This document shows positions 47,546 to 56,735 of a DNA stretch of 64,000 bases, piece by piece. This DNA is from Carnobacterium alterfunditum DSM 5972. GTDB lineage: Bacteria; Bacillota; Bacilli; Lactobacillales; Carnobacteriaceae. A program made the translations under genes and the position numbers. The stretch is taken from positions 1,489,001 through 1,553,000 of the forward strand of contig NZ_JQLG01000004.1 of assembly GCF_000744115.1 (NCBI RefSeq). The letters are read 5' to 3'. Numbering within the stretch: position 1 is the stretch's first letter; every line of letters starts with the position of its first letter. The notes under the pieces are model-generated. The model saw only the letters and a program-made list of their open reading frames with translations, did not search any database and was not told the origin of the DNA.

Positions 47546-47941
47546 ATAAAGACTCTTTATAAGTAAATTATTTCTGTAAACATAGGTAATAGCAACGCCG
47601 ATTGAAAAATTAAGCTAGACAAATAAAAAAAGCCATCCGTGGTACAAAATGGACCCTATAGGATAGACGAATAGACGCGAGTCCAATAATCGATATATAC
47701 AGGTCTGTTTTTCCATAAACAATAGAATTTTGATTGACGTTTGAATAATCTATTAATATACCGTTATTGTCTACATCTCTAATTCTACACGCTAGTTCGG
47801 GCTTTTGTGGTATTTTATTACCCTGATTTTAGAAACTGAATCAGTTCGTTGCAGGATGGCTAGTGGAAAAGTAGGGGCTAGCATGATAAAAAGTAGAGGG
47901 AGAAAGGTGATTTCTCTGTTTATATAGAAAGGATGAGGGAA
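47546..47941. other. Intergenic region with a solo IS3 end and a possible promoter
   Basis: AAAATGGACCCTATAGGATAG (from 47646) matches the left end of IS3 copy C with few differences, with no transposase attached. TTGACG (47734-47739), 17 bases, TATACC (47757-47762) is a plausible sigma-A promoter for the flavoprotein gene, about 180 bases before it. Confidence 0.45.
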
Positions 47942-49291
47942 GTGGAAGAGAAATTTGATTTGATTGTTATTGGGACGGGTTCGGGCGGTTCCGCTGCTGC
48001 TTTCAATTGTAATAAAGCAGGATGGAAAGTCGCAATAGTCGATTCACGGCCTTTTGGCGGTACTTGTGCTCTCCGAGGATGCGATCCGAAAAAAGTACTT
48101 GTGGGAGCTGCAGAAATGGTTGATGGTATTAATAGAATGAAAGGGAAGGGCATCAGTTCTGATTCCAGCATTAATTGGCCAGAATTGATGGCCTTCAAGC
48201 GTACCTTTACCGAACCCGTACCGGATAACAGGGTGAAAAACTTTCAAGAAGCAGGAATTCACACCTTTCATGGACGCGCTTCTTTTTTGAGCGAAGATAA
48301 AATTCAAGTAGGCGAAAACGTTTTAACCGGAAAGCATATTTTGATCGCAAGCGGATCTAAACCTGCCCCTTTGCCAATTGAAGGGACGGAATACCTCACA
48401 TATAGCGATGAATTCTTGGAATTGGACGAGCTCCCAGCAAAAATGGTGTTTATTGGTGGCGGATATATCTCTTTCGAATTTGCCCATATCGCTGCAAGAG
48501 CCGGATCGGAAGTGCATATCATTCATCAAGGAAAATGTCCGCTTGAGAACTTCGAACCGGATTTAGTGGAACTGCTGATGGAAAAATCGAAAGAAATTGG
48601 AATTCATCTCCATCTCAATACAGAAGTAAAATCGATTGAAAAAAAAGGATTTTCTTACATCGTAAATGGAGTTAATAATGGCCAACAGGTTTACTGGGAA
48701 GCTGATCTGGTTGTACATGGTGCAGGACGTATACCCGATTTAGAAGATATGCAACTTGAAAAAGGGAACGTAGAGTGCGAAAAAGGAGGCATATCCGTCA
48801 ATGAATTTCTTCAAAGCCGCACCAATCCAAGAGTATACGCAGCCGGGGATGCAGCCGCAACCGAAGGACTTCCGTTAACCCCGATTGCATCGATGGAGTC
48901 GCATGTAGTGGCATCAAATCTGCTTAAAGGAAATCACCGGTCACCTAATTACAAAGTGATGCCGACTGTGGTGTTCACTCTTCCCAAACTGGCATCTGTT
49001 GGATTATCTGAAGATCAGGCGAGGGAAAAGGGCCATCAAATCAAAGTGAATAAAATGGGGACATCTGATTGGTACACCTACAAGCGCACAAATGAAAAAT
49101 TTACAATGGTGAAAGTCATCATCAATGAAGAGACTGGTAAAATACTTGGCGCCCACTTAATCAGCCACGGAGCGGATGAATTAATCAATCATTTTGCGAT
49201 AGCCATTCAGTTTGATTTAGCGGTCAAGGATCTCAAACAGATGATCTATGCTTATCCAACGGCAGCTTCTGATTTAGGATATATGCTGTAG
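47942..49291 (+). CDS. Pyridine nucleotide-disulfide oxidoreductase (glutathione/mercuric reductase family)
   Basis: A 449-residue flavoprotein. The FAD-binding GxGxxG is in VIGTGSGGSAAA, the redox-active disulfide is GGTCALRGCDPKK (note Cys-x4-Cys with ALRG), the NAD(P) motif is FIGGGYISFEFAHIAARAGS, and the later FAD motif is VYAAGDAAAT. The C-terminal dimerisation domain ends YAYPTAASDLGYML, lacking the HxxxxE pair in its classic form. Proteins like this are annotated as glutathione reductase-like; the substrate is uncertain. Start GTG 47942 has AAAGGA 8 bases upstream; ATG 47933 abuts that site. Its DNA is more GC-rich than the flanks, which suggests acquisition. Confidence 0.85.
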   Translation: MEEKFDLIVIGTGSGGSAAAFNCNKAGWKVAIVDSRPFGGTCALRGCDPKKVLVGAAEMVDGINRMKGKGISSDSSINWPELMAFKRTFTEPVPDNRVKNFQEAGIHTFHGRASFLSEDKIQVGENVLTGKHILIASGSKPAPLPIEGTEYLTYSDEFLELDELPAKMVFIGGGYISFEFAHIAARAGSEVHIIHQGKCPLENFEPDLVELLMEKSKEIGIHLHLNTEVKSIEKKGFSYIVNGVNNGQQVYWEADLVVHGAGRIPDLEDMQLEKGNVECEKGGISVNEFLQSRTNPRVYAAGDAAATEGLPLTPIASMESHVVASNLLKGNHRSPNYKVMPTVVFTLPKLASVGLSEDQAREKGHQIKVNKMGTSDWYTYKRTNEKFTMVKVIINEETGKILGAHLISHGADELINHFAIAIQFDLAVKDLKQMIYAYPTAASDLGYML

Positions 49292-49477
49292 GAACAATTG
49301 AAGATTCAGTTTAATAAAATATGGACAATAGTGCAGTACTGCAGCCAATAATCAGGGATTGGACACTTTTGATTTCCAGAAATACTTGTTGTCAAAAGCG
49401 GCATTGAATGATTTTGAATATAAAACAGTATTAGAACAAAGAAGAAAACATTAAATGAATTGAAGGGGAGTAATTAG

Positions 49478-50101
49478 ATGCAACCATTAAAAGTGTTATT
49501 CTTAAATACTTCATTAAAAAGCACAGGCGAAATGTCCCATACAGAAGGATTTATGAACGATGTGCAAGTTCATTACAAACAGTTGGGAGTCGAATCTGAA
49601 ATTATCAGACTGGCTGATTATAAAATTGCGCTTGGCGTGCAAGAGGATATGGGTGGAGAGGATGAATGGCCAGAAATTTATGAAAAAGTCCAAGCAGCAG
49701 ATATTCTCATTATTGGAACTCCGCTATGGCTGGGAGAGAAAAGCTCATTAGCTACCCAAGTTATTGAGAGACTCTATGGCAGCAGCAGCAAAACCAATGA
49801 TAAAGGACAAGCTGTTTTCTATAACAAAGTCGGAGGAGTAGTAGTGACGGGTAATGAAGACGGTGCCAAGCATGCGTCTGCATCTTTATTATATGGATTG
49901 TCTCATATCGGATTCGTGGTTCCACCGAATGTGGATGCATATTGGGTTGGAGAAGCCGGTCCAGGAGCTTCCTATATGGATGCTGGACGGGAAAATGAAT
50001 TTACGAAAGCTGCTATTAAAAGGCTCGCTTACAACACATATCACCTTGCAAGTATGCTGAAGAACACACCTATTCCTGCAGAAGGAAATACACTGAACTG
50101 A
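49478..50101 (+). CDS. NADPH-dependent FMN reductase/flavodoxin-fold protein
   Basis: The 207-residue protein begins with the flavin phosphate loop LKVLFLNTSLKSTGEMSHTEGF and has IIGTPLWLGEKSSLATQVIERL and GGVVVTGNEDGAKHASASLLYGL, as in the NADPH-dependent FMN reductase (PF03358) family. A quinone or azo reductase-type role is typical. AAGGGGAG precedes the ATG. It sits 186 bases after the disulfide reductase-like flavoprotein, so the two may form one redox unit. A hairpin terminator follows. Confidence 0.85.
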   Translation: MQPLKVLFLNTSLKSTGEMSHTEGFMNDVQVHYKQLGVESEIIRLADYKIALGVQEDMGGEDEWPEIYEKVQAADILIIGTPLWLGEKSSLATQVIERLYGSSSKTNDKGQAVFYNKVGGVVVTGNEDGAKHASASLLYGLSHIGFVVPPNVDAYWVGEAGPGASYMDAGRENEFTKAAIKRLAYNTYHLASMLKNTPIPAEGNTLN

Positions 50102-50105
50102 AAAA

Positions 50106-50146
50106 AGATGTCTGCCGGACTACTAGAAAATCTTGGCAGACATTTA
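50106..50146 (+). terminator. Terminator of the FMN reductase gene
   Basis: GATGTCTGCC pairs with GGCAGACATT a few bases after the stop codon, with a short AT-rich tail. Confidence 0.6.
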
Positions 50147-50217
50147 TATAATGTTGGAAAAGGAGCTGTATATACGGACAAACAGATTAAAGCTTCTGTT
50201 TCCGATGTTTATGGTAA

Positions 50218-50280
50218 CACAGCCAAAGGGGCGTCCTTCAATATCTAAAAAACCAAAAAATCAAAAAAACAGCAACAGAG
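50218..50280 (+). repeat. Remnant of IS3 copy B orfA and other IS scraps
   Basis: About 60 bases match the middle of orfA of IS3 copy B (coding PKGRPSISKKPKNQK against PKGRPSMTKKPKKQQ). Nearby, GTCTAGCTTAATTT occurs twice (50332 and 50419 regions), the second running into CTTAATTTGACAA, the IS30 copy B end. A hairpin AAAAAGCAGACC..GGCCTGCTTTTT at about 50384-50416 could terminate the chemotaxis receptor gene from the other side. Otherwise no gene in 50102-50449. Confidence 0.65.
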
Positions 50281-50449
50281 ACCAAACACCATTGGAAGTA
50301 TTTTTGAGCTACATGAGTGAAGATATTTTGTCTAGCTTAATTTTACAAATCAGACGACTAAAAATTATGGACCGAAGATATCAAAAAGCAGACCAGATTA
50401 GAGGCCTGCTTTTTGATTTGTCTAGCTTAATTTGACAATCTGCGTAATG

Positions 50450-52498
50450 CTAGGACAATTTAAAGTGTCCAGCAGATTCTTTTAATTTTTCTGCTATTCC
50501 TTCTAGTTGAGAAATGTTAGATGAGAACTCTTCCATTGTTGCTAAAATTTCTTCAGCATTAGCAGAAACTTCTTCTGTCCCAGCAGAAATTTCTTCAGCA
50601 GAAGCCGCGATGTTTTCTAAAGATACTACTACATTATCTTTATTTTTATTGATTTCTTGACTGCTTTGAGAGGCTAATACAATAGTTTCAACTAATTGCT
50701 TCACTTGATCAACTACTTCTTCATTAGAATTGATTGCTTGTCGAATCATCTCAGTTTGTTTCTCGCTACCGGTTGAAGCTGTATTTAATGTTGATACCAT
50801 AGCAGTAGATTTCCCCTGAATCGTTTGAATAATTTTGTTGATATTTTGTGATGATGCATTGCTTTTTTCAGCTAATTTACGTATTTCTTCCGCTACTACA
50901 GAGAAACCTTTTCCAGCTTCACCTGCGCGTGCAGCTTCTATAGAAGCATTTAAAGCGAGTAAGTTGGTTTGTTCAGAGATACTTTTAATAACTTGTGTGA
51001 TTCCTTCAATACTTTGGATTTCCGTATCCACTTCTTTAATGTCACTTTTTAAATTATCTAAAATTCCACTTGTTTCATCCCAATTATGACTCACTTCTTG
51101 CATGGAAGTATTATTATTTCCACTTGCTACTATTGTCTTATCTGCCATTTTACCCATTTTACCCATTTCAGATTTAATGGTCGAAATTGAATCTGCTAAA
51201 TGATTCATAAGGTCCAATGTGTTTTCTGTATCTTGTGTTTGTGATCCAGTACTTTGAGCAATTTCATTTATGGTTTCTGAAACTCCTTCTGTAGCTGAGT
51301 TTGTCTGGTCGCCAATCTCGTTTAACGTTTTAGACATATCTAAAATTGTTTGGCTATTCCCTTGGATCATGGAAACCGTATTATAGAAACTATCCATCGT
51401 ATCATTAAATCCAATGGCAATTTGATGAAATTCATCGCCATTATGATTCAATTCTTTTTCTTTATAATTTTGATCACCACTTTTTTTCCTTGAACTAAAT
51501 AAATCATTACCGGTTAAACGTATGGATAAATCTCCAAGTTTAGCTTTTTCTAAGGCATTTTCAATTCCACTTGTGATTGTAGTTAAATATTTAGTAAGTA
51601 TATAAGCAGCGACTATGGCTAATAATAACGAAATACCTAAGACCAGCAATGCGATAGTTAAAAATGAGCGTATTTCATTTCGCATTTCTGTCTCATCAAC
51701 TGTTCCGTAGACAGTAAAACCTAAAGCTGGCTCAGTTTCATAGTAATCTGCGAAGCCACCATGTTCATCCGCATTGTTCAAGTACCCCACTTCATCAGTA
51801 GTTTCCGTAAAAATCGCTTCTTTACTTATATCGGTACCTATCCATTCATCATTTTTTGACATTTGAACGTAGCCATCTTCTGAAATAACATACACTTCTC
51901 CAGTATTCCCGAAACTAACTTCAGCCACTTTAGCAGCAACTTTTCCTAAACCGATATCTAACCCAATGACTCCCATATCTCCAATAGCTTGCGAAGCCGT
52001 GACTGTTACTTCTCCTGTTCCAGCATCTGTATAAGGTAATGACCAATACGTTGAGCCGTTTTCATCCATCGCATCTATATACCAATCACGACTCGTTCCA
52101 TCATAATCGGAAGGGATACCTTCTGTGCTCCCTACCATTCCAGTTTCTGGTGCATAATAATATGTATATAAAAATTGAGGATTGCTATCTCTAACTATAT
52201 CCAGTTTGTCATCTAAAATAGCTAAATTATCACTATTATTCGCATCTAGAGTACTTTCATTTGCCGCCATGATACTGACTGACTGCTCTGCTGTTTCTAC
52301 CGTCTCATTTAACATCGTCACAACCGCAGAAGTTGCTTGTTTCTGACCTGTTATTACTCTGTTTTCGAGTAAATTCATCGTTTCATTATAAGACAAAAGC
52401 AGGCCTATTATAACAGGTGTCATAGCTAATCCTATAAACAAAGGAAATAATCGAGTCCTTATAGATTTTTTGTTGTTTTTTTTCTTTTGTAGTGACAT
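50450..52498 (-). CDS. Methyl-accepting chemotaxis protein with dCache-type sensor
   Basis: The 682-residue receptor has an N-terminal helix (about residues 13-32), a large extracellular sensor domain of the dCache type (about 40-280; [24 protein letters not shown] is typical) and a second helix (about 285-305). A HAMP domain and the cytoplasmic signalling domain follow, with the tip [20 protein letters not shown] and [19 protein letters not shown]. Intact and full length. It implies a working chemotaxis system elsewhere in the genome. AGAGGG is 9 bases before the ATG. No flagellar or che genes are in the window; the ligand is unknown. Confidence 0.93.
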   Translation of the reverse strand: MSLQKKKNNKKSIRTRLFPLFIGLAMTPVIIGLLLSYNETMNLLENRVITGQKQATSAVVTMLNETVETAEQSVSIMAANESTLDANNSDNLAILDDKLDIVRDSNPQFLYTYYYAPETGMVGSTEGIPSDYDGTSRDWYIDAMDENGSTYWSLPYTDAGTGEVTVTASQAIGDMGVIGLDIGLGKVAAKVAEVSFGNTGEVYVISEDGYVQMSKNDEWIGTDISKEAIFTETTDEVGYLNNADEHGGFADYYETEPALGFTVYGTVDETEMRNEIRSFLTIALLVLGISLLLAIVAAYILTKYLTTITSGIENALEKAKLGDLSIRLTGNDLFSSRKKSGDQNYKEKELNHNGDEFHQIAIGFNDTMDSFYNTVSMIQGNSQTILDMSKTLNEIGDQTNSATEGVSETINEIAQSTGSQTQDTENTLDLMNHLADSISTIKSEMGKMGKMADKTIVASGNNNTSMQEVSHNWDETSGILDNLKSDIKEVDTEIQSIEGITQVIKSISEQTNLLALNASIEAARAGEAGKGFSVVAEEIRKLAEKSNASSQNINKIIQTIQGKSTAMVSTLNTASTGSEKQTEMIRQAINSNEEVVDQVKQLVETIVLASQSSQEINKNKDNVVVSLENIAASAEEISAGTEEVSANAEEILATMEEFSSNISQLEGIAEKLKESAGHFKLS

Positions 52499-52900
52499 TC
52501 ATTTCATCCCTCTCTATTTTCGGTATAAAGTTTTATAAAAATCATCTGATACTAATTAAAAAATCAGTCAATTTGTTTATGATAAAGTAGATGAAATCAA
52601 ATCCACATTTCATTCCTGCTACGCTTATATATAGATTATAATCGGTAATTTCATTGTGAAGTTAAGTTTATTTTTTTTATGTTTTATTTACTCTTGTATT
52701 TAAAGAGAACGCTTTTAATTTGAAAATGTTCACAGGTATTCTATTGTTTTTCTATTTATGGAAAATTCATTTCTAAAAAAAGCAAATCCGGTAAAATAAC
52801 ATACTTTGATAAAAGTGACATGCTCAAACATCTAAAAGAATAAGTTCTAAGTAAGAGCACAGAAAGATTCTGATTTTCTAAGTGTTTATATGATTTTTTT
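52499..52900. other. Intergenic region with a possible gene remnant
   Basis: About 400 AT-rich bases before the receptor gene. On the plus strand a stretch ending in TAA 52841-52843 reads SKKSKSGKITYFDKSDMLKH and LKE, which looks like the end of a small DNA-binding protein of the excisionase type, but no start or ribosome site precedes it. Nothing else recognised. Confidence 0.25.
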
Positions 52901-53155
52901 ATGATAGTCTTAAAAATATGGGAAGGAGATTCCAAATATAAGAGAGATACGCTGGGTAAGAAGCAACCCAAAAGAGCTCAAACGGTAGTAGATAGTTTAA
53001 TACCGTTTGGAATGATAATTGGTTGTATTATGGCCATAATTCTTAGTTTACTTTTAGCAACTGCTTTACTAAATATGATAGTTTTAGGTTCTATAGTTGG
53101 CTTATTATTTGGGTACTTTGTTTATGAAATTTATAGTAAAACGGAAGAAAAGTAA
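52901..53155 (+). CDS. Small membrane protein of unknown function
   Basis: Up to 84 residues: a charged N terminus, then two closely spaced helices rich in Gly and small residues (IPFGMIIGCIMAIILSLLLA and NMIVLGSIVGLLFGYFVYEI, with glycine-zipper-like spacing). The start is uncertain. ATG 52901 has no good ribosome site, while AAGGAG at 52922 lies inside the frame and may serve a shorter form with a non-ATG start. No family recognised. It stands alone between the chemotaxis receptor and the acetyltransferase. Confidence 0.5.
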   Translation: MIVLKIWEGDSKYKRDTLGKKQPKRAQTVVDSLIPFGMIIGCIMAIILSLLLATALLNMIVLGSIVGLLFGYFVYEIYSKTEEK

Positions 53156-53182
53156 TGCTAGAAAGAATAGAATTAACTACAC

Positions 53183-53352
53183 ATGAGCAATTATGATGAA
53201 TCAGTTGAAATTTTGCTTCAAAAATATGGTCCTGCGCAGAATGATTATTTAGAGAAAAATCATATCAGAGGTTTATGAATCAAAAAATAAAAAATATTAC
53301 AAAAGGAAAATTTTCAAGAACGAGTGAGAGTTTAAGGGGACTGGTTAGTTAA
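53183..53352 (+). pseudogene. Remnant of a small hypothetical protein (SRTSEG-type)
   Basis: The first frame (ATG 53183) reads MSNYDESVEILLQKYGPAQN and DYLEKN before stopping at 53278. In another frame the sequence continues as NITKGKFSRTSESL before a stop at 53352. From memory, Firmicutes hypothetical proteins have the same order (YGPAxxDYF, then NxxKGKxSRTSEGLYCHHIDE), so this looks like that gene with a deletion, a frameshift and a missing C-terminal half. Confidence 0.45.
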
Positions 53353-53381
53353 AATATAGGTAAAAAAAGGAGGAAAAAACT

Positions 53382-53828
53382 GTGGAGTGGAAAATAAAAA
53401 CATTTAACGAATTGAGTAACGATGAGTTATATGAAATTATAAAACTTAGAAGTGAAGTGTTTGTAATAGAGCAGCAGTGTATTTATGAAGAATGTGATGG
53501 TAAAGACAAAAAAGCCTATCATTTATTTGGGGAAGAAGATGGAGAAATTCTGGTATATTTAAGGATACTCGAGAAGGGTGTTTCATTTAATGAGGTATCT
53601 ATAGGGAGAGTATTAGTTAATAAAAAATATCGCAGCAAGGGCCTTGCAAAAAAAATGATGTCACGTGCAATAGCATTTATTGAGGACAATTTAAATGAAA
53701 AAGTAATTAGAATATCTGCACAGGAGTATTTGCTGGAATTTTATTCGAGTTTAGGGTTTGTGAAGGTTTCGCAGGTGTATTTGGAAGATGGTATTCCACA
53801 TATGGAAATGTTATACAATAATCTTTAA
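53382..53828 (+). CDS. ElaA-like GNAT acetyltransferase
   Basis: The 148-residue acetyltransferase of the GNAT superfamily fits the ElaA type: ELYEIIKLRSEVFVIEQQCIYEECDGKD at the start and the acetyl-CoA loop SIGRVLVNKKYRSKGLAKKMM (R-x-x-G-x-A pattern). A late LLEFYSSLGFVKVSQVYLEDGIPHMEM strand matches the family end. The start is GTG 53382 with AAAGGAGG 7-8 bases upstream. The acceptor substrate is unknown. Alone in its transcription unit, with a shared terminator downstream. Confidence 0.88.
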   Translation: MEWKIKTFNELSNDELYEIIKLRSEVFVIEQQCIYEECDGKDKKAYHLFGEEDGEILVYLRILEKGVSFNEVSIGRVLVNKKYRSKGLAKKMMSRAIAFIEDNLNEKVIRISAQEYLLEFYSSLGFVKVSQVYLEDGIPHMEMLYNNL

Positions 53829-54002
53829 AAAATATGGAAAGTCAAAAAGATTATATTCAAACAGTTATATGAGGTGAATATTAAGCAATCAGCAAACGTA
53901 TATGTGCCAATCAATAACACTATCTTGTTACTTGTTGAAGAAATAAAAGAGTGTCTGAAAACGCAATTTTTAATTCAAGCCACTCAATAAGACAATATAA
54001 AT

Positions 54003-54041
54003 AAAAAAATTCTACCATTTAAAAAGTGGTAGAATTTTTTT
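54003..54041. terminator. Bidirectional terminator between the acetyltransferase and the toxin gene
   Basis: AAAAAAATTCTACCA pairs with TGGTAGAATTTTTTT around TTTAAAAAG, flanked by A and T runs, between convergent genes. Confidence 0.85.
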
Positions 54042-54072
54042 AGATTAACATGCTGTACTCAATTTTAATGGT

Positions 54073-54345
54073 TCATTTGTAAATACCTTTCTTATGGCTA
54101 ATCTCTAACATCAAAATAGTGACTGTCTCGTCATTAATATCAGCGATTAAGCGATAATTTCCAATGCTGTAACGCCATTCTCCTGAACGATTAGCGGTCA
54201 ATCCTTTGTCCTGTTTCCTAGGATCTGTACAGTTCACTAGATTCTTTTGGATCCAACCCATAATTAAAAGAGACTGGTGTTTATCCATTTTTTTTAAAGC
54301 CTTTTGAGCTCCTTTTTCAAACGCTACTTGATGACCTGAATTCAT
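54073..54345 (-). CDS. Toxin, RelE/ParE family
   Basis: A 90-residue RelE-fold protein with FEKGAQKALKKMDKHQSLLIMGWI (helical start), KGLTANRSGEWRYSIGNYRLIADIND (core strands with the conserved Arg residues) and a final ILMLEISHKKGIY, ending in the H-K-x-x-x-Y pattern of RelE mRNA interferases. It begins immediately after the antitoxin stop (TAA then ATG), so expression is coupled. Confidence 0.9.
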   Translation of the reverse strand: MNSGHQVAFEKGAQKALKKMDKHQSLLIMGWIQKNLVNCTDPRKQDKGLTANRSGEWRYSIGNYRLIADINDETVTILMLEISHKKGIYK

Positions 54346-54567
54346 TTAATCCGCTAACTTCTTTAGCATATCTTCAAAAGAAATACTTTTTGGATCTTCT
54401 TTGTGTTCAGACATCGCTTGGTTATATAAGCCCAAATCAATTTCATCTTCAATTTTTTCTAAAACAGCATTTCTAAATAAAGCTGAAACCGAGATATTAT
54501 TAGCTTTAGCATATTCTTTGATTAATTGTTCTTCTTGGGTATCAATTCTTAGGGATACTACAGTCAT
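54346..54567 (-). CDS. Antitoxin, RelB/DinJ-type ribbon-helix-helix protein
   Basis: A 73-residue protein with an N-terminal ribbon-helix-helix (VVSLRIDTQEEQLIKEYAKANNISVSALFRNAV) and an acidic toxin-binding tail (AMSEHKEDPKSISFEDMLKKLAD). ATG 54567 has AAGGAG about 8 bases upstream; an upstream in-frame TTG is less likely. First gene of the pair. It would repress its own promoter, which must lie in the 54568-54720 region, where I could not fix -35 and -10 boxes with confidence. Confidence 0.88.
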   Translation of the reverse strand: MTVVSLRIDTQEEQLIKEYAKANNISVSALFRNAVLEKIEDEIDLGLYNQAMSEHKEDPKSISFEDMLKKLAD

Positions 54568-54864
54568 TAGAATCAACTCCTTCTCTTTACCTTATAAAAT
54601 AGCGTAAAACACTCAAAAATCAACTCTTATTAACGAAAAAAGAACCTCGATATATAAAGGTTGTGAGTACACGATTCTTTGCAATTTCATGTATTGGGAT
54701 CTGATTTTGTTTTGACATTAAGAAAAATACGATGTACTGAAAGTATAGATTATAGAAGAACAAACTCCTTTTTTTGTTTCCTTTCCTTCATTTGCAACTG
54801 AAAGCCTGTCAAATAAAGGACAAAAATAGGATGATAAACAGTAACTCTGAGGAACGATTTGAAA

Positions 54865-56205
54865 CTACTCGCTGATACCTTTTTCGATGGCCAAAAGACG
54901 CTGATGCCTTTCATCGATATTTTGTTGGTCCAACCTCTCGGAAAAGTTTGGACTGGTCAAGTTATACAAATAATTGCTGTAGTCCTTGATATAGGCCAAT
55001 TTCTCGTTGTCTGCTTTATAGGCAATAGTCAGTAAATAATCGAACAGAGCAGATACTCCAGAAATATCTTCTTTCATGTAATGAATCAACTGCCAATTGC
55101 TTTCATATAAATCTTTCGGAAAATTATTAAAGTCATAAAAAACACAACCGATGTAACGCAAAGTCTCATCTTTTGTTATCTCCTGATTTTTTTCTTCTCC
55201 GAGCACAACAAACCTTCCAGCAATAGCAGCAAACTTCGCATCCAATAAAGCTTTGTATCGTAAAATATGGATTGCGGTGTTGGGATCATTGATTCCCGGC
55301 GAGACAGCCCGAAGTGCGACTTCTACTAATTTTTGTCGAGCAAAATTCGGATCATACATGATAGAAGGTTCGGTTTCATACGTCAACGTTCTATTGATTT
55401 TTCCGCTCAATTGATTATTCTCGTCTATACCGTTTTTGTGGTTTGTATAAAAGGTGCCTACTGGTTCATTCTGCGAAATAAACACACCAATTCGAATGTT
55501 TAATTCTAACACCCCTTCATATTCTTCGCTCAACGCTCTCAACCTATTGAAATTGATAGACTCTACATATCCGTTTCTATCTGCTCGAATCGGATATTGA
55601 TGCAACGTATGGATATCTGGCAAGTGATTGACCTTCGTTTCTTCTTGAAAAAAATTGATGGTGTCATTCATAACCGTGTTTGCTTCATTGTAAAGTTTGT
55701 TGACTAACGTTCCTAGCTGAATGGAAGTCGCCACATTGTAAACAAATTTTATGAAATAAACGACACAGGCCAGTGCATATCCCAGTGCAACAGATGCTGA
55801 TATAACTAAGTATTCATTTTCTGAACTACGCATAAAAAAAAGTGAAGATAGACAGTATATAAAACCACCTAGGAAAACCCCAAGTGTTTGTATGGAGGTT
55901 TTATGTAAAAGAAAGTTCTCCACCGTTCTCGGACTGAAGTTTGAAGAATAAAAAGAGATAACAGATAGCATCGTCGCAAAGGTAAAGGTAGCCACTGAAA
56001 AAAGAGACCCCGCTAAAAGACTAAGAATTTCTTTCGACAGATCCACGCTCGTCAACAAAAAAGACGGAGAATAATCCAGCAAATTAACCATACGGGTATC
56101 GAGTAAAATGACTCCAATCGCCAGTAAAAATGAAAAAAGGACACTCCCCCCTAAGGTAACCCAAATTCTTTTCTCTTCAAAAAATAATCGCAATGTTTGT
56201 ATCAT
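54865..56205 (-). CDS. DUF2254 family membrane protein
   Basis: The 446-residue protein has four N-terminal membrane helices (about residues 10-35, 55-82, 102-122, 128-152) and a soluble C-terminal half. Family traits are visible: LLAGSLFSVATFTFATMLSVISFYSSNFSPRTVENFL between helices, later DRNGYVESINFNRL and RAVSPGINDPNTAIHILRYK. DUF2254 proteins have no assigned biochemical function. ATG 56205 has AAAGGAG about 8 bases upstream; the longer upstream reading starts inside it. Single gene. Confidence 0.88.
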   Translation of the reverse strand: MIQTLRLFFEEKRIWVTLGGSVLFSFLLAIGVILLDTRMVNLLDYSPSFLLTSVDLSKEILSLLAGSLFSVATFTFATMLSVISFYSSNFSPRTVENFLLHKTSIQTLGVFLGGFIYCLSSLFFMRSSENEYLVISASVALGYALACVVYFIKFVYNVATSIQLGTLVNKLYNEANTVMNDTINFFQEETKVNHLPDIHTLHQYPIRADRNGYVESINFNRLRALSEEYEGVLELNIRIGVFISQNEPVGTFYTNHKNGIDENNQLSGKINRTLTYETEPSIMYDPNFARQKLVEVALRAVSPGINDPNTAIHILRYKALLDAKFAAIAGRFVVLGEEKNQEITKDETLRYIGCVFYDFNNFPKDLYESNWQLIHYMKEDISGVSALFDYLLTIAYKADNEKLAYIKDYSNYLYNLTSPNFSERLDQQNIDERHQRLLAIEKGISE

Positions 56206-56634
56206 TAAAGTTACTCCTTTCAAAAGCAATATTCGTATAAAAACTGCTTTCTTTTATTGTATTGTAGCATAATCCCAATAATTCCATTACAAGGAAACAC
56301 TCTGCTTACTGGTTTCTTTCTTGTCAGCAACACAACAAAAGGCATTAGCAAGTTTTCACTCGCCAATGCCAAACATTGTACTATATAGAATGAATTAATT
56401 TCCTACCAACGCTTTCGCAATGTAATAAAGAAAACTGGAAAGGACGATCTCTCATGGTTTCCAAAAACACATGCCATGAATTGAAGGAAACGATGGCTCA
56501 GCTGTCTTAGAAAAAATTGTGAAGAGAAAAAACATATATTAATAAACTGATAATATCAATAATAGAATATTTTTTATAATACCTCCTTTTCATTATTAGT
56601 TCACCTCGTTAAAATTTTTCCGAAGGGCGTTTGG
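56206..56634. other. Intergenic region upstream of the aco operon
   Basis: About 430 bases between the divergent DUF2254 gene and the dehydrogenase operon. It contains an 18-codon frame (ATG near 56455, behind AAAGGA) that I do not regard as a gene. No IS end or regulatory motif was found apart from the promoter described next. Confidence 0.4.
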
Positions 56635-56682
56635 TTGACAACATTTCCAAAGTACGTTATACCTACATTGTAAGCGTTATCA
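56635..56682 (+). promoter_or_regulatory. aco operon promoter with CcpA cre site
   Basis: TTGACA (56635-56640), 17 bases, TATACC (56658-56663) form the promoter. TGTAAGCGTTATCA (56669-56682) is a perfect match to the cre consensus TGWAANCGNTNWCA and overlaps the expected transcription start, a position where CcpA represses. This predicts that the operon is off while glucose is present. Confidence 0.85.
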
Positions 56683-56735
56683 TTATATTGAAATTCTTTA
56701 CAGGTTCCTAATATGGAAGGGAAGTGGTAAATAGA

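Noticed and set aside
56455-56511. 18-codon frame behind AAAGGA before the aco operon
   Set aside because: Very short, no distinctive composition and no neighbour that needs it; likely chance.
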